Below, one piece after another: positions 1 to 5,950 of a stretch of DNA of 11,899 bases; positions within the stretch are counted from its first letter, which is position 1, and every line of letters begins with the position of its first letter. Under the pieces are notes generated by a model. It made no database searches and was not told the DNA's origin. It was given only the letters and a program-made list of their open reading frames with translations. The stretch is from Gemmatimonadota bacterium (GTDB taxonomy: Bacteria; Gemmatimonadota; Gemmatimonadetes; Longimicrobiales; Gaopeijiaceae). A program made the translations under genes and the position numbers. The stretch is from the NCBI GenBank assembly GCA_030550695.1, contig JAUQOX010000074.1, positions 1 through 11,899 of the forward strand, given 5' to 3'.

Positions 1-899
1 CCACGGGCAAGGGGAACGACCAGGTACGCTTCGAGCTGTCCTACTATGCCTTGGATCCCACCATCAAGGTCATCTCGCCCTGGAAGACGCCGTCGTTCCT
101 GGAGCGCTTCAAGGGCCGGAGCGATCTCTTGGCCTTCGCCGAGGAGCACGGCATCGAGGTGTCCGCCACCCGGGCCAAGCCCTTCAGCGAGGACGACAAC
201 CTGCTCCACATCTCCCACGAGGCGGGGATTTTGGAAGACCCCATGCACGAGGCGGGGGAAGACGTCTATTCCCGGACCACCGCACCCGAACAGGCTCCGG
301 ACACTCCCGAGCGCATCGCCATCACCTTCAAGGACGGCATCCCCGTCAAGGTACGCAACCTGAGCGACGGTACGGAGAAGACCGACCCCCTGGAACTCTT
401 CCAATACCTGAACGAGCTGGGGAGCAAACACGGGATCGGACGCCTGGACATGGTGGAGAACCGCTTCGTGGGGATCAAGTCCCGGGGAGTCTACGAGACC
501 CCCGGCGGCGAAATCCTCCACGTGGCCCACATGGACATCGAGGGGATCGCCATGGACCGGGAGGTGATGCGCCTGAGGAACATGCTTACGGCCAAGCTCA
601 GCGAACTCATCTACTATGGCTTCTGGTTCAGCCCCGAGATGGAGTTCCTCATGGCCGCCGTGGACAAGAGTCAGGAGGTCATCGACGGCACCGTATACCT
701 CAAGCTCTACAAAGGCAAGGCCATGCCGGTAGCCCGGGAGTCCAGCTCTTCCCTCTACGATCAGGAGCTTTCCAGCATGGACATCGAGGGAGGCTTCAAC
801 CAGCAAGACTCCGAAGGGTTTATCCGCATCAACGCCCTGAGGCTCCGGGCCCACAGCGCCATCATGCGGAAGAAGGGGCGGAGCTGGGGGGTGGATTAG
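1..899 (+). CDS. argG: Argininosuccinate synthase, 5'-truncated by window edge
   Basis: This enzyme joins citrulline and aspartate, using ATP, to make argininosuccinate in the penultimate step of arginine synthesis; it is cytoplasmic and homotetrameric in the family. The reading frame is open from base 3 and begins inside the family signature TGKGNDQVRFE, which belongs to the substrate-binding region. The stretches ending VYLKLYKG and SLYDQELSSMDIEGGFNQ are also typical of ArgG. About 298 residues are present and end at TAG 897-899. The family is usually near 400 residues, so roughly the first 100, including the ATP-binding loop, lie outside the window. The TTG at 51 is an internal leucine, not a start. 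The next gene converges on it, so argG ends its transcription unit and argH does not follow directly. Identification is secure. Confidence 0.97.
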   Translation, partial: TGKGNDQVRFELSYYALDPTIKVISPWKTPSFLERFKGRSDLLAFAEEHGIEVSATRAKPFSEDDNLLHISHEAGILEDPMHEAGEDVYSRTTAPEQAPDTPERIAITFKDGIPVKVRNLSDGTEKTDPLELFQYLNELGSKHGIGRLDMVENRFVGIKSRGVYETPGGEILHVAHMDIEGIAMDREVMRLRNMLTAKLSELIYYGFWFSPEMEFLMAAVDKSQEVIDGTVYLKLYKGKAMPVARESSSSLYDQELSSMDIEGGFNQQDSEGFIRINALRLRAHSAIMRKKGRSWGVD

Positions 900-991
900 A
901 CCAAAGCGCTGGTCGCTTCCGGGCTCTGAAATCCCGAGGGATCTCCGGTCCTCCGCAAGGTTCCTCCGAGGCTGGCCAAGGTAGGGGCCGA
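900..991. other. Convergent intergenic gap after argG
   Basis: This 92 bp gap lies between the argG stop and the stop of the minus-strand GDCCVxC gene. A 5 bp hairpin (GACCA/TGGTC, 899-914) overlaps the argG stop codon and a small ATCCC/GGGAT hairpin sits at 931-942. Neither is followed by a T-run, so no intrinsic terminator can be called for either gene. Confidence 0.5.
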
Positions 992-1222
992 TCAGCCCGG
1001 ACCGGATCGTGCGCGTTGAATCGGCGGACAAGGTGTATCCGCATAACTGCAGAACACGCAGCAGTCACCCGGCTTCGGCTTCAGGCGGGCGCCGCACGAG
1101 GCGCAGATCCAGAGGATGACGCACCGATCCGCGGGCATGACCACCGACTCGCCATGCCCGCAGTTCGGGCAGACCATTTGCGCCGTTGACCTCACCCCAC
1201 CTTGGGCTCCCGGATCGTCCAT
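992..1222 (-). CDS. Small GDCCVxC-family cysteine-rich (zinc-ribbon-like) protein
   Basis: The protein has 76 residues from ATG 1222, or 61 from ATG 1177. It shows a CPNC pair, MPADRC, a CASC pair, the diagnostic GDCCVFCSY block and a final CPPIQ. The two CxxC pairs look like a zinc ribbon. The GDCCVxC family is a group of about 70-residue bacterial proteins of unknown function, some annotated as selenoproteins. Here the x position is phenylalanine (TTC), so no selenocysteine is involved. I prefer 1222 because family members, as I recall them, carry roughly a dozen residues before the first CPxC, and because AAAGG lies 6 nt before this ATG. The 1177 start has GAGGT 11 nt upstream. It lies downstream of the M6 protease on the same strand but across a gap of 211 bp or more, so it may be transcribed alone. 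Function is unknown; metal or redox binding is inferred from the cysteines. Confidence 0.8.
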   Translation of the reverse strand: MDDPGAQGGVRSTAQMVCPNCGHGESVVMPADRCVILWICASCGARLKPKPGDCCVFCSYADTPCPPIQRARSGPG

Positions 1223-1433
1223 GGGCCACCTTTCCTTTTTCCTTGCTGTGCCGATGACAGAAGCCGCTCCTGGTGGGAACCGACCGCCGTTGCACTCCCG
1301 TGCTGCCTGGAACGCGCTTCCCATGCTCCCTCCGGGCGCCCACCGAACGCAAGGAACCCTCTCCCTCGCCGGACGGTCGCGGATCTGGTCCGGATGCCTC
1401 GGAGGGCCGCAGGAAGGCTCGTCCTCCCTCCCT
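1223..1433. other. Intergenic gap between M6 protease and GDCCVxC gene
   Basis: Both flanking genes are on the minus strand. I see no convincing -10/-35 pair and no hairpin with a T-run. A GGAGG/CCTCC repeat at about 1402-1425 has a 16-17 nt spacer and is unremarkable at this GC content. Open frames crossing this gap have arginine- and proline-rich translations with no family resemblance. Confidence 0.4.
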
Positions 1434-3179
1434 TCACCGCCTGATATACGCCCTGAGATCTCCCACGTCGAAGCGGCCGTTCCGGTTCCCCCGGGCGTCC
1501 AGGTAGGCCTTCTCCCCTGCCGAGAGAGTAGGTCCTCCTCCGCCCCCGAGGAGTTCCCGGACCATGGCATCCAGGCTCACCGCCTGGGTAGAGACCACCA
1601 CCCGGGCCACCCCCCCCTCCACAGCCACCTCATAGAAGGTCACGTCGGATTTGGCCCCGCTCTGGAGTGCCGTGGAGGGGACCGTGCTGGGGGTGAGCCG
1701 CTGGGGACCCATGCGCCCCCAGGCGTCGCCGGCTTCTCCCCGGTTCCCGCCGTCCTTTTCCGACTTCCGTAGGGCGAAGTTTCCGTCGGCTTCCACCAGC
1801 GCCACCCGGTAACGCTGAGGGCAGGTGGCGCAGGGGCGGTTTCCCGAGATCTTGGGATCGATGTGGTAGATGAGCACCCCTTCGGCGGGAAGATCCCGGT
1901 CGAAGCCGGTCTTGGCCCGGTACTCCACCAACAGGTACTCCGCAGAATCGGGATGGACCCCCGTCCTTTGGAGGGGGATCTTGAGGACCTCTTCCGAAGT
2001 CTGCACCGGCCGCAAAGTGAAGGTTTCCCCCAACACCCCCCCCACGTCGCGGACCGACCGCAGCCAGCCCAGGCGGATCTTCTCCCAGGGGCTCATGTGG
2101 GTGGGCCGGATCCACCCCGCCGCCTCCCCCCTCCCGCACCCCCAGCCCGACCCCGCGGCCATGAGGGACCAGCACCCCACCACCCACCGCCGCTCCTCCC
2201 GGAGCAACCCCTGGGAGCTGTCGTAGAGGTCCGGCAGCCCCAAAACATGGCCCAGCTCGTGGGCGATGGTGGAGGCGTTCTGCACCTGCACCCCGCCGCA
2301 GTCCACGGCGCTCTGGATGATGTAGTCGTCCACCAGAATGGGCTGGCCGTTGGGGCGCCGGTCCTGCGAAGCATAAGGGGCACCGGTCCAGTTCCGCACC
2401 CGGGAGCGATGGGGCCAGATCCCCGGTCCTCCGCACGAGGCGGCCACCTCGATGAACTCGAAGGCCACGGCGTCCACCCTTCCGTTGTCGTCCCCGCTGT
2501 TGGGGATGCCGTCGGGACCGTCGTTGTCGAACTGCCCGAAATCCACGAAGGGATCCACGGCCGCCAGGGCTTGCAAGAGGAACCGCCCCACCTGGGCATC
2601 TTGGCCCAACCCGTAGGAGTTTCCCACCGCCTCCTGGCGTGTGACGGTGGTTCGCACCCAGGGGGTGACGCTTCCCGTCACCTGGAACCGCCCCCCCGAG
2701 ACCTCCCGGTAGTATTCCGTGACGGTGCCCCCGGGGGCGGGGCCCGTGAAGACGGCCCTTTGGACCTCTTCGGGGGTGATCCAGGGCTCGGGGGAGTCGG
2801 CGTGGAGGGCCAGGATCAGGAGCACGGGGAGGGTCCCCGTCACCGCCGACTGTCTTTCGGCCGCGGCTTGAGCCCGGGCGATCCAGCCGTCCCGGAGCTC
2901 GAAGAAGTCGGGCTGGGCGGCCACCCGCTGGTAGTAGGCCGCCGGCAAGGGGATCCCCCGGGCCCGGGCGGCCACCTCGATGTCCTGGGCCCGAACCCTT
3001 TGGGGGGACCCAGACAGCCAGATGAGGGCCAGGGCCAGCCATGCCGCCGGCGGAGCCGGGCGGCCCACCCGGAGGGGGATTGGGCGGGGGGGTCGTCCCG
3101 GGGCCCGGGACGCCCATGGCCGGCGGCTCCCCCCACCCCTTCCGGGCGGTCCCCACAGGGGAGAGCGCTCCTCTCTCAT
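1434..3179 (-). CDS. Exported M6-family (immune inhibitor A-like) zinc metalloprotease with C-terminal dockerin-like calcium loop
   Basis: This is a secreted zinc endopeptidase of 581 residues. A hydrophobic core at 44-58 followed by RVRAQ|D suggests a signal peptide cleaved near 65. The acidic stretch at 213-240 (FDNDGPDG, GDDNGRVDAV) matches the conserved region before the active site in M6 proteases. The motif HELGHVLGLPD lies at 307-317, with H307, E308 and H311 as zinc ligands and catalytic glutamate, and SLMAAGSG at 338-345 resembles a Met-turn. Six cysteines (249, 294, 336, 348, 450, 453) could form disulfides. The last residues (561-578, GNRNGRFDVGDL) resemble half a dockerin or EF-hand loop. 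ATG 3179 is chosen because AAGGGAGG lies 6 nt upstream and the start overlaps the lipoprotein stop as ATGA. The n-region before the hydrophobic core is unusually long (about 43 residues, arginine-rich). The family call is secure; the substrate is unknown. Confidence 0.93.
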   Translation of the reverse strand: MREERSPLWGPPGRGGGSRRPWASRAPGRPPRPIPLRVGRPAPPAAWLALALIWLSGSPQRVRAQDIEVAARARGIPLPAAYYQRVAAQPDFFELRDGWIARAQAAAERQSAVTGTLPVLLILALHADSPEPWITPEEVQRAVFTGPAPGGTVTEYYREVSGGRFQVTGSVTPWVRTTVTRQEAVGNSYGLGQDAQVGRFLLQALAAVDPFVDFGQFDNDGPDGIPNSGDDNGRVDAVAFEFIEVAASCGGPGIWPHRSRVRNWTGAPYASQDRRPNGQPILVDDYIIQSAVDCGGVQVQNASTIAHELGHVLGLPDLYDSSQGLLREERRWVVGCWSLMAAGSGWGCGRGEAAGWIRPTHMSPWEKIRLGWLRSVRDVGGVLGETFTLRPVQTSEEVLKIPLQRTGVHPDSAEYLLVEYRAKTGFDRDLPAEGVLIYHIDPKISGNRPCATCPQRYRVALVEADGNFALRKSEKDGGNRGEAGDAWGRMGPQRLTPSTVPSTALQSGAKSDVTFYEVAVEGGVARVVVSTQAVSLDAMVRELLGGGGGPTLSAGEKAYLDARGNRNGRFDVGDLRAYIRR

Positions 3180-3616
3180 GGAGCGCCTCCCTTGCCGGTC
3201 GGCACCCGCTCCACCCGGACCTCATGGGGGGGGGATGGGGGCCGAAGGGCGTTGTCGGGGCCGGCGACCTCCAGGACGGTCACCTTGGGCAGTCTGGCCA
3301 CGTTCGGAGTGGACACCCGCAGACGGATGGGCCCCGGCTCGTTCAGGACCACGACCACCCTGAGCCCGTCCCCCGTCTGCCGGCTCCATACGGCCCCCCC
3401 CTCCACCAACACCTCCCCCAGGTCTCCTCCCCTCACCTCCAGGACCGCCGCCGATTCCGGCCCGAAGGGAGAGGCCACCTCCACCCGGAAGTGCCCGGGG
3501 CCGTCGGGTCCCGAAGGCCCCAACAGATCGCAGCCGGCGAGGGCCGCCATACCGAGCCCCAAAAGGGCGGGGCGGGCCCGCCTTGCCAGCCTTCTGCCGC
3601 CTTCACGCATCGCCAT
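3176..3616 (-). CDS. Small lipoprotein coupled to the M6 protease (unknown function)
   Basis: The protein has 146 residues. An arginine-rich n-region, a hydrophobic stretch at 17-27 and the lipobox LAGC (26-29) predict lipidation at C29 and membrane anchoring. A short Gly/Pro linker (GPSGPDGPG) follows. The remainder (about 42-140) alternates short hydrophobic strands such as AAVLEVRG, GLRVVVVL and IRLRVSTP, which suggests one beta-sandwich domain. ATG 3616 is preceded by GAAGGGG with a 9 nt spacer; a second ATG two codons later is possible. The stop overlaps the protease start by 4 nt, so both proteins are probably made together and are likely partners. I do not recognise a named domain family; a cohesin-like fold is speculation from the strand pattern and from the dockerin-like tail of the neighbour. 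Confidence 0.85.
   Translation of the reverse strand: MAMREGGRRLARRARPALLGLGMAALAGCDLLGPSGPDGPGHFRVEVASPFGPESAAVLEVRGGDLGEVLVEGGAVWSRQTGDGLRVVVVLNEPGPIRLRVSTPNVARLPKVTVLEVAGPDNALRPPSPPHEVRVERVPTGKGGAP
3186..3193 (-). promoter_or_regulatory. Shine-Dalgarno that fixes the M6 protease start
   Basis: AAGGGAGG on the minus strand lies 6 nt before ATG 3179, inside the 3' end of the lipoprotein gene. With the ATGA stop/start overlap it indicates translational coupling and argues against starts nearer the hydrophobic core, such as the GTG at codon 38, which has no comparable site. Confidence 0.75.
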
Positions 3617-3680
3617 GCTTCGCTTCCCCTTCGTCGTCCTCTACCCTGTGGTCAAATAGGCCACCTGCGTTGCCTTGCGG

Positions 3681-3715
3681 TGCCCGGGGAGTCCCCCCCA
3701 ACGCCCCCCCGGGCA
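3681..3715. repeat. Inverted repeat, 9 bp arms, in divergent promoter region
   Basis: The arms TGCCCGGGG (3681-3689) and CCCCGGGCA (3707-3715) are perfect reverse complements separated by 17 nt. The right arm ends 7 nt before the proposed -35 of the rightward promoter. It lies between two starts, so a terminator role is unlikely. It could bind a regulator or fold in the leader of the minus-strand transcript. The arms are almost entirely G and C, so chance occurrence in this genome is quite possible. Confidence 0.4.
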
Positions 3716-3722
3716 ACTCCGT

Positions 3723-3751
3723 TTGCCCCGCGGTCCCGGAACGCCTATTCT
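3723..3751 (+). promoter_or_regulatory. Putative sigma70-type promoter for M28 peptidase operon
   Basis: TTGCCC (3723-3728) and TATTCT (3746-3751) are spaced by exactly 17 nt, and each matches 4 of 6 consensus bases. The TATTCT lies in one of the few AT-containing spots of the gap. Transcription would start near 3758 and give a leader of about 60 nt before ATG 3821. Sigma factors of this phylum may use other consensus sequences. Confidence 0.5.
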
Positions 3752-3820
3752 GACAGTTCCCTCTGAAGGAGATCCTTCCTTTCGTCCATCCCCCTCTCTT
3801 TTCAGCGGAGGGCTCCCGAC

Positions 3821-5923
3821 ATGCCAAACCATCGCCTACCGACAATCTACGCTGCACGGCGGCAAGGCTTGCAACGCCGTCTCTCGCGGCCGACGCCGTT
3901 ACTCGTCCTGGCTTTGGCTGCCGTCTCCCTCGTCCCCCTCCGCCTCGGAGCCCAGCACGACCCCGTCGTCCAGCGCATCATCGAGCTGGGCACCCGGGAC
4001 AACCGGGTCATGGAATGGGCCGACATGGCCACGAACCGCTTCGGCGGTCGCCTTACGGGGTCGGACGCCTACACCAATGCGGTGGACTGGGCCGTGTGGC
4101 AATTCCGCCAATGGGGTCTCGAGGTGGAACTCCACGAAGTGGGGGAGGTGCCGGTGGGGTTCAACCGGGGACCTTGGTTCGGAAGGATGGTCCAGCCCCG
4201 GGAGGAGGCCCTCACCTTCGGCACCCCCTCCTTTACCGCGGGAACCAAAGGGGTCCAGCGGGGGCGGGTGACCCTACTCCGGGCCGACCCCTTCTCCATC
4301 AACGGCCGCAACCCCACCCCCCAGGAGGTGGAGGCCAAGCGGGCGGCGGTGGAAGCCGCCATCGCCGAAGTGAGGTCCCGGCGCGAGGACTTCAAGGACG
4401 CCTGGGTCCTCATCGGAGGCAACAACACCGGCTTCGGACGCGACGGCCGCCGGGCCACCCAGGAATACTCCGACTCCTACCTCATGCCCCCCCTGACCCG
4501 GGCCTTGGTGGAGGCCGGGGCCCTGGGCACCATCCAGCGAGCCACGGAGCCGATCCGCATCCTGGACGGCCACGTGAACTCTTGGGAAGAGCTTCCTGTG
4601 CTCCCTGACATCAAGCTCCTGGACCGCCAGTACGACGAGATCAGGGCTCTGGTGGAGGCGGGCCAGGCGGTGGAACTGGAGTTCGACATCCGCAACTGGT
4701 TCAAGCGGGGCCCGGTGAAGTACCACAACGTGGTGGCCACCCTCCCCGGCACCACCTACCCCGACGAGTGGATTCTGTTGGGAGCCCACTTCGACTCCTT
4801 CGACGGAGGCACCGGAGCGGTGGACAACGGGTCGGGGTTCTCGGTTCAGATGGAGGCCCTTCGCCTCATCCAGGCGGCAGGTGGAAAGCCTAAGCGCACC
4901 ATCGCCCTTATCCTCTTCGCCGCCGAGGAAAACGGTCTCGTGGGCTCCCTGGCATGGGTACGGGACCATCCCCAACTGGTGAACCGGATGGTGGCCATGA
5001 TCAACCGGGACGGAAGCCCCGGGGCCATCACCGGGGCCACCGTCCCCGAGGCGTGGTCTGCCGACTTCGAGGCCATCGTCGCGCCCTTGCGCAACCTGAA
5101 CCCCCGCTGGCCTTTTGCCCTGGCGTCCAACGGCTATCCGAGTCCCAAGCCCGATCGGCCCGGGGGCTCGGACCACTCCTCCTTCGCCATGGCGGGGGTG
5201 CCCCTGGTGAGTTTCCGTAACGAGACGGACTACGTCTACAACCGGGCCTGGCACACCCTGTTCGACACCTACAACGAGCTGGTCCCCTACACCGAGCACC
5301 AGAAGCACTCCGCCCTGGTGACGGCGGTGGTGGCCTTCGGCATGGCCAACACGGAGCGCACCCTGCCCAGGGAAGGCGTGTACCTGCCCGACGGCTTGTT
5401 CGTGGACGTGGTCACCGAGTCGGGGGCCCGGTTCATCGCCGAGGTGGACTATCGGAACAATCCCTTGGCCGCCGCCTACTTCGTCCGTCTTCTCGAAGGG
5501 CGCGCGCCGGCCCCTCCGGCGGGAGGCCCCCCGGGAGGGGGACCGGGCCGCGGACCGGCTCCCGGCAGGGTCGCCGAGGTCACCTCCACCCGGGCCACCG
5601 TGGTGCTGGAGTCGGAGGCGGCCCGGGCCATGGCGCTACCGGATTTCCCCATCCGCCCCCACCCCACGCTCAAACATGACGCTGCGGGTATCCTGGGCAT
5701 ATCGGGACCTGACCGGCTCTATGTGACCCTCGGTGCGGAACCTGCCCTCGACCGGCAGGGTACCGCCCTGGGTCGAGTGGTGGCCGGTACGGAGGCCCTA
5801 TCCCAGCTCCGGCCAGGGGAACCGCTGCGGAGCCTTCGGATCCTCAGGTCCGGTCCAAACACTACCCAGTTCCGTACCGACGACGAGACCTTCCGAAGGC
5901 TCCTGGAGCAGGCCCGACGCTGA
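3821..5923 (+). CDS. Exported M28-family zinc metallopeptidase with degenerate cyclophilin-like C-terminal domain
   Basis: This is a 700-residue exported peptidase, probably an aminopeptidase or carboxypeptidase releasing single residues. A signal peptide spans about 1-45 (core LLVLALAAVSL, cleavage near GAQ|H). Residues 46-300 form the N-terminal part with a possible PA-like insert. The M28 core carries the two-zinc ligands H323 and D325 (AHFDS), D335 (VDNGSG), E369/E370 (AAEENG), D397 (NRDGS) and H478 (NRAWHT); GSDHSSF at 449-455 is also typical. Residues 526-560 (DVVTESGARFIAEVD, AAYFVRLLEG) match the start of a cyclophilin domain, and 618-676 (AAGILGISG, LYVTLG, ALGRVVAG) match its second half. 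A Pro/Gly-rich stretch (561-582) lies between them, and the FHR and GGSQFF active-site motifs are absent. ATG 3821 has GGAGGG 8 nt upstream. It is followed 27 nt later by the GT81 gene. Confidence 0.95.
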   Translation: MPNHRLPTIYAARRQGLQRRLSRPTPLLVLALAAVSLVPLRLGAQHDPVVQRIIELGTRDNRVMEWADMATNRFGGRLTGSDAYTNAVDWAVWQFRQWGLEVELHEVGEVPVGFNRGPWFGRMVQPREEALTFGTPSFTAGTKGVQRGRVTLLRADPFSINGRNPTPQEVEAKRAAVEAAIAEVRSRREDFKDAWVLIGGNNTGFGRDGRRATQEYSDSYLMPPLTRALVEAGALGTIQRATEPIRILDGHVNSWEELPVLPDIKLLDRQYDEIRALVEAGQAVELEFDIRNWFKRGPVKYHNVVATLPGTTYPDEWILLGAHFDSFDGGTGAVDNGSGFSVQMEALRLIQAAGGKPKRTIALILFAAEENGLVGSLAWVRDHPQLVNRMVAMINRDGSPGAITGATVPEAWSADFEAIVAPLRNLNPRWPFALASNGYPSPKPDRPGGSDHSSFAMAGVPLVSFRNETDYVYNRAWHTLFDTYNELVPYTEHQKHSALVTAVVAFGMANTERTLPREGVYLPDGLFVDVVTESGARFIAEVDYRNNPLAAAYFVRLLEGRAPAPPAGGPPGGGPGRGPAPGRVAEVTSTRATVVLESEAARAMALPDFPIRPHPTLKHDAAGILGISGPDRLYVTLGAEPALDRQGTALGRVVAGTEALSQLRPGEPLRSLRILRSGPNTTQFRTDDETFRRLLEQARR

Positions 5924-5937
5924 GGACCGCAACGAGG

Positions 5938-5945
5938 AAAGGAGG
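5938..5945 (+). promoter_or_regulatory. Near-consensus Shine-Dalgarno for GT81 gene
   Basis: AAAGGAGG with a 5 nt spacer to ATG 5951 is the strongest ribosome-binding site in the window. It decides this start over the in-frame ATG five codons later, and it fits reinitiation or independent loading within a short M28-GT81 intergenic spacer. Confidence 0.8.
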
Positions 5946-5950
5946 GCGGG

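Larger units (their letters stand above)
3617..3820. promoter_or_regulatory. Divergent control region between protease genes
   Basis: This 204 bp region separates the starts of the leftward lipoprotein/M6 pair and the rightward M28/GT81 pair. It holds a rightward sigma70-like promoter and a 9 bp inverted repeat, both listed separately. On the minus strand TTGACC occurs at about 3651-3656 but no TA-rich -10 follows at proper spacing, so the leftward promoter is not assigned. Confidence 0.6.

Noticed and set aside
899..942. Intrinsic terminator after argG
   Set aside because: Only 5 bp stems with no T-run are present.
1030..1110. Selenocysteine in the GDCCVxC protein
   Set aside because: The variable position is TTC (Phe), no in-frame TGA precedes the natural stop, and no SECIS need arises.
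3108..3132. Tat (twin-arginine) signal in the M6 protease
   Set aside because: RR at residues 19-20 is followed by PW rather than xFLK, and the hydrophobic core begins more than 20 residues later.
1863..3659. Long plus-strand open frame opposite the M6 protease and lipoprotein
   Set aside because: It is a high-GC antisense shadow: Pro/Gly/Arg-rich translation with no domain, while the minus strand has clear M6 motifs and a lipobox.
4274..5308. Minus-strand open frame inside the M28 gene
   Set aside because: Translation is Gly/Val/His-rich without family features; the plus strand encodes all M28 metal ligands.
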